NCBI GenBank assembly: GCA_949291555.1 | Contig: CASEWE010000006.1 | Coordinates: 43,093 to 107,092, forward strand | Length of the DNA stretch: 64,000 bases | Reading direction: 5' to 3' | From: an uncultured Bacteroidales bacterium | Lineage (GTDB): Bacteria > Bacteroidota > Bacteroidia > Bacteroidales > P3 | Shown here: one piece after another, positions 1 to 9,128 of the stretch | Position numbering within the stretch: position 1 is the stretch's first letter | Layout of the letters: each line of letters opens with the position of its first letter | Notes under the pieces: model-generated | Databases searched by the model: none | Seen by the model: the letters and a program-made list of their open reading frames with translations, nothing else | What the model was told of the DNA's origin: nothing | Program-made: the position numbers and the translations under genes

Positions 1-234
1 GGCTTTCCAAACGGATTGTTTCCGGTTGTAGGACGATGCGGCATTGCCCGCCTCGAAACACGAACTCGAGTTCCAGCCCCACGGTTCGGGATTGTCCCAT
101 GCCTCGAAATCGAAATTGGGAGCCTGCTGGGTATTGTTATAAGTCTGAACCTGAGCCTGTAATTTCCCGCAGAAGCCAGAAAGCAACGGCAAAGGCAAAA
201 AGCATGAAAGCAAAAAACGGAAAAACCTTTCCAT
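1..234 (-). CDS. Secreted protein, N-terminal part only (PCMD-like start)
   Basis: The gene starts at the ATG complementary to 232-234 and runs off the left edge, so only 78 codons are visible. Residues 1-28 form a signal peptide with a hydrophobic core and a probable cut after LQAQ. The mature part opens with NFDFEAWDNPEPWGW, the kind of opening seen in secreted Bacteroidetes proteins of the PCMD (putative carbohydrate metabolism domain) type. It lies downstream of the PCMD-like protein at 698-1660, beyond a terminator, and is likely a separate transcript. Codons are read directly from the sequence; the family call is an inference from a short stretch. The upstream gap (235-510) holds an AT-rich stretch at about 355-395 that may carry its promoter, but I see no clean consensus. 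Confidence 0.6.
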   Translation of the reverse strand, partial: MERFFRFLLSCFLPLPLLSGFCGKLQAQVQTYNNTQQAPNFDFEAWDNPEPWGWNSSSCFEAGNAASSYNRKQSVWKA

Positions 235-510
235 AATTGCGGGGATTCGTTTCTATTCCGGTCTCAAAACGAAGCGAAGTTACGCAAGCCGGCCCATGCC
301 GCCCGCCCGCCCGCTACCGAAGTTCATCGCCATTCTTCCTTGGAATAGCAGACAATCACATACAATACAAATAATCAATTAATTAACTATATTCATCCAA
401 CAAAAGCCGGAAAAATGGAATTTTACCGAACCCGGAACGCCGACCCCGAAGCTCCCCGCAAGGCCCGGAACGCCAACCAATAATCGGAATTTCAAGCAAT
501 AAGAAGCAAT

Positions 511-540
511 AAAAAAAGTCCGGGGTTCGACCCGGACTTT
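511..540 (-). terminator. Rho-independent terminator of the PCMD/T9SS gene
   Basis: A perfect 10-bp stem (515-524 with 531-540) closes a 6-base loop. On the minus strand it is followed by seven T residues (511-517). It lies about 160 bases past the stop codon of the gene at 698-1660. Confidence 0.8.
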
Positions 541-546
541 CAATAT

Positions 547-580
547 TATCCTGCTTGCGCGGGGCTGCGCAAGCAGGATA
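547..580. other. Second hairpin beside the terminator
   Basis: A perfect 14-bp stem (547-560 with 567-580) with a 6-base loop lies only 6 bases from the terminator hairpin. No T-run follows on either strand. It may protect the 3' end of the message or act as part of a tandem terminator; that role is inferred. Confidence 0.5.
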
Positions 581-626
581 GGAAAATGCCTTGGAGGCAA
601 GACAAGAAACAGGCCGCGCATCCGGT

Positions 627-674
627 TTCGAGAGCATCGAACTTCGAAAGCATCGAGCCACGAAAGCATCGAGC
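627..674. repeat. Three tandem 16-bp repeats
   Basis: Three units at 627-642, 643-658 and 659-674 share the core CGAAAGCATCGA with one to three changes each. They lie between the stop codon of the gene at 698-1660 and its terminator, so they would be in the 3' untranslated region. No function is evident. Confidence 0.7.
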
Positions 675-697
675 GCGCTAACCCGTCAGGCCGTCTC

Positions 698-1660
698 CTA
701 ACGGCGAACCGCTTTCAACACGGCCGCGCCGTCTTCATTGTTCAAGCGGACCAAGTACACGCCTTGGGGCAAACGGGAAAGATCCAAGGCATAGGTTCCC
801 TCCGCGGGATAGCTGTACGAAGCCACCACCGCGCCCGAAAGCGACACCACTTCGGCCCGGCACGCTGCCGGTATCTGGATGTTGAACTGGCCGGTAGCGG
901 AAGGATTCGGATAGATCCGGGAAGATTCCAGTTCCGCTGCCGGACCGTTGGAAGCCTGCCCGTAGACGAATTCCACATCGTCTACCCAGAGGGTGCTTCC
1001 CACCTGGCCCTGGCACGCGAACAAATTATCGAAATCATACCCGGCGCTCGAAACGAAAAGAACCGTTACCGAATCGGGAGTCTGCTGGCTGTTGTAGGGA
1101 ATGGACAAGTTGAATTCCGTCCATCCGGGCACCGCTTCCTTGTATTTCTGTTCCACGCGGCCAATCACCAAGCGGCCGAAATCGGGATCGTAATGCGACA
1201 ATTCCACGATGATGCTGGCCGAATCCCCGTTGACAGGCTCGTACTTCATATACCCCTTGATAGCCGAAGGCCGGCTGGTGAACGGGCGGCCGAACTGGGC
1301 CGTCTGGTCGTCGATAATCACCGAAATGGCTCCTACCACGCCCGGCAGGAACAAATTGCTCCCGTCCTCGCCGAAAACCATGGTGTTCGAAACCAGCTTG
1401 GGCGCGTAATCCTCGGCCGCGCCCGAACGTCCCCCGTCGCGGAACATGGTGACCGGAGCCGTGAACATTTCAGGCGGCAAGGTGGCCAGCATGTTCAACG
1501 ACTGCCAGAACGGATTGCTCAATTCGTAGTAAGTGTCCCCGTTGTAGGCCTGGTTCTCGGTCCAGTAAGCGAATTGCCCGTCGGGGATCTGTTCTTCCTG
1601 AGCGAAGAGGCTGCCCGCGCACAAGGGCAAGGCGGCCAAAAGGAAAATCGTCTTTTTCAT
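698..1660 (-). CDS. Secreted PCMD-like protein with T9SS type A sorting tail
   Basis: 320 residues. A signal peptide (MKKTIFLLAALPLCAGSLFAQ) directs Sec export. Residues about 22-240 resemble the PCMD (putative carbohydrate metabolism) domain, with the stretches SAIKGYMKYEPVNGDSA and GSTLWVDDVEF. The last 75 residues form a type IX sorting tail: IYPNPSATGQFNIQI, then LPQGVYLVRL and a basic end (KAVRR). Proteins with this tail cross the outer membrane through SprA/Sov and are anchored or released at the surface. The gene starts 75 bases after the stop of the TonB-dependent receptor and is probably co-transcribed with it, so it may be the surface partner of that receptor. The ligand is unknown. 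The tail is clear; the PCMD assignment is by eye. Confidence 0.8.
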   Translation of the reverse strand: MKKTIFLLAALPLCAGSLFAQEEQIPDGQFAYWTENQAYNGDTYYELSNPFWQSLNMLATLPPEMFTAPVTMFRDGGRSGAAEDYAPKLVSNTMVFGEDGSNLFLPGVVGAISVIIDDQTAQFGRPFTSRPSAIKGYMKYEPVNGDSASIIVELSHYDPDFGRLVIGRVEQKYKEAVPGWTEFNLSIPYNSQQTPDSVTVLFVSSAGYDFDNLFACQGQVGSTLWVDDVEFVYGQASNGPAAELESSRIYPNPSATGQFNIQIPAACRAEVVSLSGAVVASYSYPAEGTYALDLSRLPQGVYLVRLNNEDGAAVLKAVRR

Positions 1661-1735
1661 TTTCTCGGTACTTTAAAGTTTTGTCAAAGATCAAGTTTCA
1701 TCCTGCAGCGCGGCTTTTCCGCCCCTATCCCATCC

Positions 1736-4381
1736 CTACAAGCGGGCCACATCGGCCTTGCTCCGCTTGAACCAGGTCAAGGGATTGATGTCCTGGAAAC
1801 GGTAAACCAGCTGCAAGGTATAATTCAAAGGCGCCTCGATGTACAAGGGGCGCAAGGAGTATTCGGCATTGAGCAGATTGTTGACCACGAAAGAAATCGT
1901 GAACTTGTTGATGTCCACGCTCGCCCGAAGGTCCAAGACGAGCGAGCCCCAGGCGTGCTGCCGCATGAACTCGGCAATCCCGTAAAACGGCAAGTCCATG
2001 TCCATGCTCGCTAACCAACTGGCATATCCCGGCTCGTTCTTGTCCATCTCCACGAAAACCTTGTCCACATTCTTCATGGCGCTCATGTACTGCACGCCCA
2101 AGCCCAGCGAGAAGTTGCGCCAGAGGCGGAAGTCCACGTCGAACTTGGCCATGTGCTGGATGCGGTACTTGAGGATGTTCCCCTCCGTATTGGACGAGGA
2201 ATTGCTATACATGTAATCCTTGGATGCGGTGGACTTGTAGATTTTCCCGGGTTCCCGGCACACCGGCAAGGAATAGGTGTAGTTGGCCTGCAACTGGATC
2301 TGGAAATTTTCCGCAATATCCAGCTGCGTGGCAAAACTGGCCTCCACGCCCGAAATCGTGGCTCGGCCCGTATTGAAGAACTCGAACCCGAAACGTCTTC
2401 CGAACAATTCCGTCTCGTCGGGATTCCACGGCCCCATGAAGAACTCGATGTAATTCCAGTACAACTGGTGGAAGCCCGCCACGTCGAAATACCCGCTGGC
2501 AATGCCGCTCTTGAACAACTGCCGCATGCCCAGCTCGAAGTTCAGGCTATGCTCGGACTCCAAGTCGGGATTGGGATAAAAGCCGTACATGCCTACCCGG
2601 GTAGTGATGAACTTCTCGCCGATGGTGGCCGCCCGGTAGCCCTGTCCGGCCGAAAACCGGAAAATGCTCCCCGTCTTGGGCAGTTCGTAATTCAAGCCTA
2701 ACTGGAAAACCGGGCTGGCTTCGCTCCAGTCATCCACGAAACAGGCTTCCAAGCGCGCGCCGAATTCCAGCTTCAGGTTCTCCTCCTTCAGGAAAGGCTT
2801 GTCTATCTTGGCGAACACGGAAAGGTTGTCGGCCTGGTGGGAAGCGCGCGAGCCGATGTCGTAGGCATTGCCCGAAAACACCTCGCCCCCCGAATAGATG
2901 TACTGGTTGGCCACCCCGGCCGTCAGGGCCAGATTGCCGGCCCGCTTGAAGGTTTTCCGGTAACGGTAGGTGTTGTAGAGCGAATGGGAGAACGCGTCCT
3001 GCCCCGATATATTGACCACGTTGTTGTTGGAAAACATGTAGCGGTTGTCCAGCTCGTGCACCCCGCCCTTGGGCGAAACGTATTTCAGATGGGGATCGAC
3101 CAGGACTACCACGTCCTTGAATTCGCTCAAGGTCGTGGCCCATACGCGGGTCGGCTTCCCATCCACTTCCACGGTCTCGTAATGCCCGAACGGACGGTAT
3201 TTCCCATCGAGGGCGTTGGCCCAGAAATTATACATGAAATTGTGGGAATACAGGAAATTCCCGTTCAAAGCCAAGGTCCAACGGTCGTTGAGGTGGAAAC
3301 GGTTCCCGATGCTGCCCCGCACGCGGCTTTCGGCATGTTCCACTTTATCGCCCGGGTCGGGATTGCCGCCCAGACGGTATCCATCGTCGTAGGCGTAATC
3401 CACGCTGGCCGAAAAATCCCACCACTTGGCCAGCTTGCGCGAATGCGACAGGCTCGCCCCCGCCTTCACCGGCAAACCCGATGTCCAGGACTGGTCGTAC
3501 ACCTCGCGCGTCTCGTTCACCCGGTTGTAGGGAGGATTGGGGTTCTGGTAGGAAAAATTCTCCGTGAGCGGCTCGTAATCGGGCTTGGCATACGAACCGT
3601 AATACAATTTGATCGTGCTGACCGGGTTGGTGGAGGCGAACTTGGTATGCACGTTGATGGCCCCGTTGATGGCGGCCGAGCCGTACAAGACCGATGCGGC
3701 TCCTTTCAAGATGTCGATTTGTTCCACATCCTCCATCGAAACCAGGTTCCAAGCCGGACGGCCGGCATCGGCCCGCAGCATGGGCATGTTGTCCAGCAGC
3801 AGCATCACCCGGCTGCCCATGCCCGAACTGAAGCCGCTCCCGCCCCGCATCTGCGGCTCGTTGTCCACGATTGCCAAACCGGCGACCCCTTTCAAGGCCC
3901 GATCCAATGTGGTCACGTTGTTCTTGGCTATCTGCCGGATGTCGACCACTTCCATGGTCTGGATGGAATTCTTCCCGTCACGCTTTATCCGGGAGCCTTT
4001 CACCTGCACGGCCTCCAGCTCCTCGTAGCGGGTTCCCATTCCCACGTTCAAGACTTTGACCTCTTCGCCTGCGGAAAATTTCACTTTCACCCGCTTGTCC
4101 TCATAGCCCAAGTAGCGGAAATTCAATTCGAACTCCGGGCGGTCTACCGCCAAGGTATAATTGCCGTCTATGTCGGCCACGGCCCCTAATCCCGAAGAGC
4201 CTATCACCGCCACTTGCGCTTGGGGCAACGTCAGCTTGTCCTTCAAGTCGTAAATCTGCCCCTTCACCACGTAATATTTCTGGGCTTGCCCCGCAAGCGG
4301 GGAAAGAAAGAAAAGGGAAAAACAGATTCCCAGCCACAACACAGACGAAAAACAAAACTTGCCCTGTACCGCTCTTCTCAT
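1736..4381 (-). CDS. TonB-dependent outer membrane receptor
   Basis: 881 residues. A signal peptide (about 1-33, cut near GQAQ) is followed by a carboxypeptidase regulatory-like domain (about 36-115, with ADIDGNYTL), a plug domain (about 140-250, with LLLDNMPM and DILKGAASVLYGSAAINGAINV split over two motifs) and a 22-stranded barrel. Such receptors import large or scarce ligands across the outer membrane using energy passed through TonB-ExbB-ExbD. It is not a typical SusC: no SusD partner follows; the next gene is a PCMD/T9SS protein. The predicted last strand (LQLVYRF) is followed by about 20 extra residues. Start chosen at 4381, which gives a complete signal sequence. The substrate is unknown. 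Confidence 0.88.
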   Translation of the reverse strand: MRRAVQGKFCFSSVLWLGICFSLFFLSPLAGQAQKYYVVKGQIYDLKDKLTLPQAQVAVIGSSGLGAVADIDGNYTLAVDRPEFELNFRYLGYEDKRVKVKFSAGEEVKVLNVGMGTRYEELEAVQVKGSRIKRDGKNSIQTMEVVDIRQIAKNNVTTLDRALKGVAGLAIVDNEPQMRGGSGFSSGMGSRVMLLLDNMPMLRADAGRPAWNLVSMEDVEQIDILKGAASVLYGSAAINGAINVHTKFASTNPVSTIKLYYGSYAKPDYEPLTENFSYQNPNPPYNRVNETREVYDQSWTSGLPVKAGASLSHSRKLAKWWDFSASVDYAYDDGYRLGGNPDPGDKVEHAESRVRGSIGNRFHLNDRWTLALNGNFLYSHNFMYNFWANALDGKYRPFGHYETVEVDGKPTRVWATTLSEFKDVVVLVDPHLKYVSPKGGVHELDNRYMFSNNNVVNISGQDAFSHSLYNTYRYRKTFKRAGNLALTAGVANQYIYSGGEVFSGNAYDIGSRASHQADNLSVFAKIDKPFLKEENLKLEFGARLEACFVDDWSEASPVFQLGLNYELPKTGSIFRFSAGQGYRAATIGEKFITTRVGMYGFYPNPDLESEHSLNFELGMRQLFKSGIASGYFDVAGFHQLYWNYIEFFMGPWNPDETELFGRRFGFEFFNTGRATISGVEASFATQLDIAENFQIQLQANYTYSLPVCREPGKIYKSTASKDYMYSNSSSNTEGNILKYRIQHMAKFDVDFRLWRNFSLGLGVQYMSAMKNVDKVFVEMDKNEPGYASWLASMDMDLPFYGIAEFMRQHAWGSLVLDLRASVDINKFTISFVVNNLLNAEYSLRPLYIEAPLNYTLQLVYRFQDINPLTWFKRSKADVARL

Positions 4382-4483
4382 TCAGACCTTTTTGAAAACG
4401 AGCGCGAAAGTAGGCTTTGGCAAACGATCCCGGAAGAGCCGCCTGCACCGAAACCTTCAACATGCCGCTGTTAACAGAAAAAT

Positions 4484-4535
4484 AAAAAGCGGTATTTCAA
4501 CAAGTTAAAACTTAACTTGCCCAATACCGCTTTTT
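4484..4535. terminator. Two-tier hairpin terminator between purM and the TonB receptor
   Basis: An outer perfect 13-bp stem (4484-4496 with 4523-4535) encloses an inner perfect 8-bp stem (4501-4508 with 4512-4519) with a 3-base loop. T-rich tracts follow on both strands, so it can end purM transcripts and act in both directions. The rest of 4382-4706 shows no gene. Confidence 0.8.
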
Positions 4536-4706
4536 AACCGAAATCCCCTGCCGGGAAGCAATCCAAGCAAACCGGGCCGCTCTTCCCGCTTCCCGCAGGA
4601 ACGCCCTCCGGAAAAGAAGGTTTCCGAGGAAATTTCCCGGACAAGGACTTCCGCACGCCCGGTACGCGCCCGCTCCCGACAGGCAACCTCAACCCGACAG
4701 GCAGTC

Positions 4707-5894
4707 TCAATAAGTAAACGAACCGTGTTCGCTATCGATGGTCAGCATGTTCTTGTTGGTGTTCTCGCAATAGCCTATCACTTTGGCTTCCAAGTTGAAG
4801 TAGCGGGCTATCTTGATGACCTCGGCCGCGATGTTCTCTTTCACGTAGAGTTCCATCCGATGCCCCATGTTGAACACCTGGAACATCTCCTGCCAAGGCG
4901 TATTGCTCTCGGACTGGATCATGGAGAACACGGGCGGAGTTGCAAAAAGGCTGTTCTTGACAACATGCAGGTTCTTGACGAAGTTCATGACCTTGGTCTG
5001 GGCGCCGCCTGTGCAATGGATGATGCCATGGATGCTGGGCCGGTAATTTTCCAGAATGGCCTTGATGACCGGAGCATAGGTACGGGTCGGGGAAAGGAGC
5101 AGCTGACCCACGTTCATGCCTTCCACGCCGGTAGGGTCGGTCAGCGACTTGCTGCCCGTATAGACCAGGTTGGCCGGCATGGCATTGTCGTAAGACTCGG
5201 GGTATTTTTCCGCATATTCGTGCTTGAGGACATCGTGGCGGGCGCTGGTCAGGCCGTTGCTGCCGATTCCGCTGTTGTAGGCATCCTCATAGGAGGTTTT
5301 CCCGAACGAAGCCAGGCCGATGATCACATCCCCGTCCTGGATCCGGTTGCAAGAAATCACCTCGTTGCGCTTCATGCGGGCCCCCACCGTGGAATCCACC
5401 ACCACCGTGCGGATGGAATCGCCCAAGTCGGCTGTTTCCCCGCCCGCGAAAGTGATATTGATATGCTCCTTGGCCATCCGGTCGCAAAATTCCTGCGTCC
5501 CTTCCACAATGGCCTTCACCACTTCCCCGGGAACCATGAAACGGTTCCGCCCGATCGTGGAAGTAAGCATGAGGTTGGTACTCGCACCAACGCACAGCAA
5601 ATCATCGACATTCATCACGATGGCATCTTGCGCTATGCCTTTCCAGACAGACAAGTCGCCCGTCTCTTTCCAATACAAGTAAGCCAGAACCGATTTCGTG
5701 CCGGCCCCGTCGGCATGCATGACATTGCAATACGACGGCCCGAACAACGGTTTCTTGTTCTCGCCCATCACATCGGGGACGATTTTGCAAAATGAATTGG
5801 AAACGATTCCCTTGTCCAAATTGCTAACGGCGTTCTTCACATCGGTCTTGGATGCTGAAACCCCTCTCTGCTCGTAGCGTGTACCTGTCTCCAT
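4707..5894 (-). CDS. purM: Phosphoribosylformylglycinamidine cyclo-ligase (AIR synthase)
   Basis: 395 residues. PurM converts FGAM plus ATP to aminoimidazole ribonucleotide in cytoplasmic purine synthesis. The N-terminal half has the AIR-synthase nucleotide-binding stretches MHADGAGTKSVLA and IAQDAIVMNVDDLLCVGA, and FAGGETADLGD follows. The C-terminal half has IIHCTGGAQTKVMNF and the FNMGHRMELYV motif. The length matches the longer Bacteroidetes form rather than the roughly 345-residue enterobacterial one. It stands alone between a terminator and the PorE-like gene. Start at 5894 is supported by the motif spacing and a conserved-looking N terminus. Confidence 0.92.
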   Translation of the reverse strand: METGTRYEQRGVSASKTDVKNAVSNLDKGIVSNSFCKIVPDVMGENKKPLFGPSYCNVMHADGAGTKSVLAYLYWKETGDLSVWKGIAQDAIVMNVDDLLCVGASTNLMLTSTIGRNRFMVPGEVVKAIVEGTQEFCDRMAKEHINITFAGGETADLGDSIRTVVVDSTVGARMKRNEVISCNRIQDGDVIIGLASFGKTSYEDAYNSGIGSNGLTSARHDVLKHEYAEKYPESYDNAMPANLVYTGSKSLTDPTGVEGMNVGQLLLSPTRTYAPVIKAILENYRPSIHGIIHCTGGAQTKVMNFVKNLHVVKNSLFATPPVFSMIQSESNTPWQEMFQVFNMGHRMELYVKENIAAEVIKIARYFNLEAKVIGYCENTNKNMLTIDSEHGSFTY

Positions 5895-6033
5895 ATCAAT
5901 TGATTTTTAGTTGTAACTATGAAAAATCCTTTCTGTCTTTTCCGCACGGGGCTCGCCGGGATTCCCGTCCGGAGCCGTCTCAAAGGTACTTCCGGAAAAG
6001 GATTCCCTCCTCGATGCCCGTGCCGCTCTCCGG

Positions 6034-8592
6034 TTACTCCGTTTCTATCACGATCTGGTTATGCTCGCTATCGATCGTGTAACGGCCCGCACGCGAAAGC
6101 CCGTCCTTGTTGAGGATGATTTCCGCCGGGATTTCCTCGGCCGTCACCATTTCGATTCGCTCTATGTAAAAAGCCCCCAAACGGATTTCCTTCAACTGCA
6201 ACCGCTGGTTGGGCAATACCTCGCCCTCGCTGTTGAAAGCCTTTTCCCGGTTCCGGAAACTGTTCTTGCCCAGATTCCCGGCCTGCAGCAAGCGCATGGC
6301 CGCATCGATGCCGAGCAGATTGTACCGGGAACGCTCGTCAATTACCGCACGCATGCCCAACCCATTGGCAATCACCCGGATTTCAGGCTTGTCGTCAGGA
6401 TTGAGGGTGAAAGGTATCTTGTTGGCGTTTTCCATGTCGGCCATGCCCACCAAGGCGCTCAGGCTCCGGTTCCCGGAAGGAATGAAGTCTTCGCGCAGCA
6501 CGCTGAATTCGGTGCGGCGGTTGAGCTGGTGGGCCGCTTCCTGCCAGTTGCGGTCCGGCAAGGTGTCGATGTAAGCATCGGTAAGCACCACCCCGGAATC
6601 GAACGCGTAAGGCACCCCGGCATAGACCGAAACCATGTCCTTGGTCAAAGTGCGCGGCTGGTGCGACCCGTAGCCCTTGGCCACCAGGCGTTCCCCGTCT
6701 ATTCCCCGTTTGATAAGGTAATCGACCACGGCCTGAGCCCTGTATTGGGACAAGGAATCGTTGGTCATGGCGATCGGGCGCGAATCGGTATGGGAAGCCA
6801 GCTCGATGACCAAGCGGGGGTTCTTCTCTAACATCACGATCAGATCCATCAGCGAATCCTGGTATTGCTCTTTCAAATCCCATTTGCCCAAATCGTACAG
6901 GATTTCGGGCAGCACCACCGGCCCGCGGGGAACCGGTTCCAAAACGAAATCATGCACAAAGTCCTGGCTCGCCACCAAGCCCACGGTAGTCTCCGAGCCT
7001 TCCGCCCCCAGATAATTCTTCTTCTCCACCAGAAGCTTGTAGGTGGTATTCTCGTTCACTTGCCCGGTGCCGAATTTGTAAAAGCCCTTGGAATTGGTCG
7101 TAGTGCTGATCAGCATGCCGTCGCTGCCTGCCAGCGATACCTCGGCATCCGGCACCGGCTGCAGGGTGGCTTCGCTGGTGACCGTGCCGGAAATGGTGAA
7201 AAGGATGTCGGGAAGATAAAACGAATAAATGTCGTCGCTGCCCCGCCCGCCGCCGCGGTTGGAGCTGAAGAGCCCCTTGTTCTGCCCGGGAAGGAAACAG
7301 ATGCCGAAGTCGTCGGCATTGGTATTGAGCGGATAGCCCAGATTCTCCACTTCCCGGAAAATGCCATCGCGCAAAGTGGCTTTGTAGATGTCGAACCCGC
7401 CCATGGATCCATGGCCGGTGGAAGAAAAGTAAAACAACGTGTCGTTGCGCAAGTAAGGATAAGCCTCCTTGTATTCGGTATTGACGCAACCGGCCACCGC
7501 CGGCTTTTCCATCCGGCCTTCAATGTCTTCTTCCGTGTCGGTCTTTTCCCAATTCATGTTGACCGGGGTCCCGAACGTGCTCCCGCTCCCCTCTGCATAC
7601 CAGATATCGAGATCGCCGTAGCCGCCAGCCATGTTCGAGGCGAAATACAAGCGCGACCCGTCTTCGGTAATGAACGGATGGATGAAGTCCGACACCGTGT
7701 CGGTTCCGATGACCACATCGACCGGGTCGCTCCAAGCCTGCCCATCGAAAGTGGAGGTGCGGATGACGCAGCGGTTCCTCTTCTTGTCCTCGTTCCCGCA
7801 ATAAGTGTAATACATCGTGGTGCCGTCATTGCAGAAAGAAGCATCGCTTTCATTCGACGAAGTGCTGGTCTTCCCGTTCTGATCCAATTTTTCAGGCTGG
7901 CTCCACGTGCCTTTGGCATCCTGCCTCGATACGAAAATATCGGAAAAGCGCTGCCCCGTCCAGGCATCGGTCTTCTTGCCCGTCACCCCTTCCCGGGTGG
8001 AAGAAAAAGCCACAATATTGCCCTCCGGCGTGTAATAGCGAGGATTCCAGTCGCCCGAATTCCCATTCAGCTTGCGCACGTTCTCTATCTGGTAGCGGGA
8101 AGCCTGGGATGCAGCCTCCTTGGCCAGCAGGCTGGCCTTAAGCCCTTGTATTCCCGCGCTGTCATCGGGAATGTAGTCCAAATAAATCTCGAAATTGCGC
8201 GTGGCTTCCTCGAAATCACCCTCCCCCAGCTGAAGATTGGCCAGGTTGAAATAAATCTTCGGCTCCACTTTATAGTATCCGGCCCGGATGCAACGCTGGT
8301 ATTGCCGCGCTGCCAGCCGTATCTGCCCGCTATAACGGTACGACTCGGCTATCTGGAAAAGAAGGCGGTTCTTCAAATCCGGGTCGTTCGTCTTCTTCCG
8401 CTTCCCCAGCTTGGCAAAAGCCTTCTGATACTGCGTTACGGCCACATCGTACATGTGGTAGCGGAAAGCCGTGTCCGCCTTTTTGATCTGGCGGGTCTGG
8501 GCTTCTATCCCGCCCGGGATACACAATGCCAGCAGCAAGCAACCAAACCCGAAAATCTTCCGTACGTCCATACCGTTCTTGAATAATTCCAT
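6034..8592 (-). CDS. PorE-like TPR / PD40 propeller / CRD / OmpA protein with extra C-terminal domain
   Basis: 852 residues. After a signal sequence come TPR-like helices (about 35-165), PD40 propeller repeats (about 180-450, for example GDLDIWYA and GSDDIYSF), a carboxypeptidase regulatory-like domain (about 455-535) and an OmpA C-terminal peptidoglycan-binding domain (about 545-695, with ELASHTDSRP). This order is that of Porphyromonas PorE, a T9SS component that links the secretion machine to the cell wall. With sprA in the same window, a T9SS role is likely. About 150 residues follow the OmpA domain that PorE (about 670 residues) does not have; they resemble a retropepsin fold without its catalytic motif. 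The start at 8592 could instead be the ATG at 8571 (MDVRKIFGFG), which gives a tighter signal peptide. Confidence 0.82.
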   Translation of the reverse strand: MELFKNGMDVRKIFGFGCLLLALCIPGGIEAQTRQIKKADTAFRYHMYDVAVTQYQKAFAKLGKRKKTNDPDLKNRLLFQIAESYRYSGQIRLAARQYQRCIRAGYYKVEPKIYFNLANLQLGEGDFEEATRNFEIYLDYIPDDSAGIQGLKASLLAKEAASQASRYQIENVRKLNGNSGDWNPRYYTPEGNIVAFSSTREGVTGKKTDAWTGQRFSDIFVSRQDAKGTWSQPEKLDQNGKTSTSSNESDASFCNDGTTMYYTYCGNEDKKRNRCVIRTSTFDGQAWSDPVDVVIGTDTVSDFIHPFITEDGSRLYFASNMAGGYGDLDIWYAEGSGSTFGTPVNMNWEKTDTEEDIEGRMEKPAVAGCVNTEYKEAYPYLRNDTLFYFSSTGHGSMGGFDIYKATLRDGIFREVENLGYPLNTNADDFGICFLPGQNKGLFSSNRGGGRGSDDIYSFYLPDILFTISGTVTSEATLQPVPDAEVSLAGSDGMLISTTTNSKGFYKFGTGQVNENTTYKLLVEKKNYLGAEGSETTVGLVASQDFVHDFVLEPVPRGPVVLPEILYDLGKWDLKEQYQDSLMDLIVMLEKNPRLVIELASHTDSRPIAMTNDSLSQYRAQAVVDYLIKRGIDGERLVAKGYGSHQPRTLTKDMVSVYAGVPYAFDSGVVLTDAYIDTLPDRNWQEAAHQLNRRTEFSVLREDFIPSGNRSLSALVGMADMENANKIPFTLNPDDKPEIRVIANGLGMRAVIDERSRYNLLGIDAAMRLLQAGNLGKNSFRNREKAFNSEGEVLPNQRLQLKEIRLGAFYIERIEMVTAEEIPAEIILNKDGLSRAGRYTIDSEHNQIVIETE

Positions 8593-8594
8593 CC

Positions 8595-8624
8595 CGGGTT
8601 TCTTGCGGATATCCGCAAAACCCG
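8595..8624 (-). promoter_or_regulatory. Dyad directly upstream of the PorE-like start codon
   Basis: A perfect 16-bp palindrome (8603-8618) is extended by 6-bp arms (8595-8600 with 8619-8624) after a 2-base bulge. It ends 3 bases from the first possible start codon at 8592, so in the mRNA it would form a hairpin over the ribosome landing site. It may be an operator or an RNA structure. Confidence 0.5.
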
Positions 8625-8752
8625 CGTTGCAAAGCCTGGCACTGCCGGCCCTGATTTAAGGAGACCTTGCGAATATACGAAGAAGCCCAGAGCAATGCAA
8701 ACGAACTTGTCCCATCCGCCCGCCGAGGCTCTTCCGGTTCGTGGCCACAGGT

Positions 8753-8760
8753 CAAATTTA
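8753..8760 (-). promoter_or_regulatory. Candidate -7 box for the PorE-like gene
   Basis: The minus strand reads TAAATTTG, a full match to the Bacteroidetes -7 consensus TAnnTTTG. No clear TTG -33 element is found about 20 bases upstream, only a T-run. It implies a leader of about 150 bases. Confidence 0.4.
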
Positions 8761-8791
8761 CGCAAAATCCCCCTTTAAAAAAAATCCGTTC

Positions 8792-9111
8792 GAATCCCGC
8801 CTGAATCTGTTTGAATCTGTTTGAAACCCGCTTGGAATCCTCTCGAAATCCGCCCGGAACCCGACCGGAATCCCGCAAAACCGGAAAGCCGGCCGGAGGG
8901 CTCCCTTTTCCGCGCCCTCGCTCGAAGAAGACCGCGCCAAGCCCGCCCGCGCAACACGCCTTCCATACCCGCTTCTCCGAAAAAAGACGCAGGAATGCCG
9001 GTGCCCAGCAAGACGGCCGAATACAGCCCTTCGTCAGCACCCGCTTCCAAAAAAAAGACGCAAGGATACCGGCGTCCAGCAAGAAAGTCGAATACAGCCT
9101 TCCGTCACCAC
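8792..9111. repeat. Degenerate short repeats and a 71-bp imperfect tandem duplication
   Basis: In this gene-free stretch, 8792-8877 is built from eight or so 10-12-bp units that begin GAATC/GAAAC. Then 8968-9039 and 9040-9111 are two imperfect copies of a unit of about 71 bp sharing GACGCA, CCAGCAAGA and CGAATACAGCC. No convincing coding sequence is seen. Reading frames that cross it are low-complexity. Confidence 0.7.
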
Positions 9112-9128
9112 ACCTGCCCTGAAAAAGG

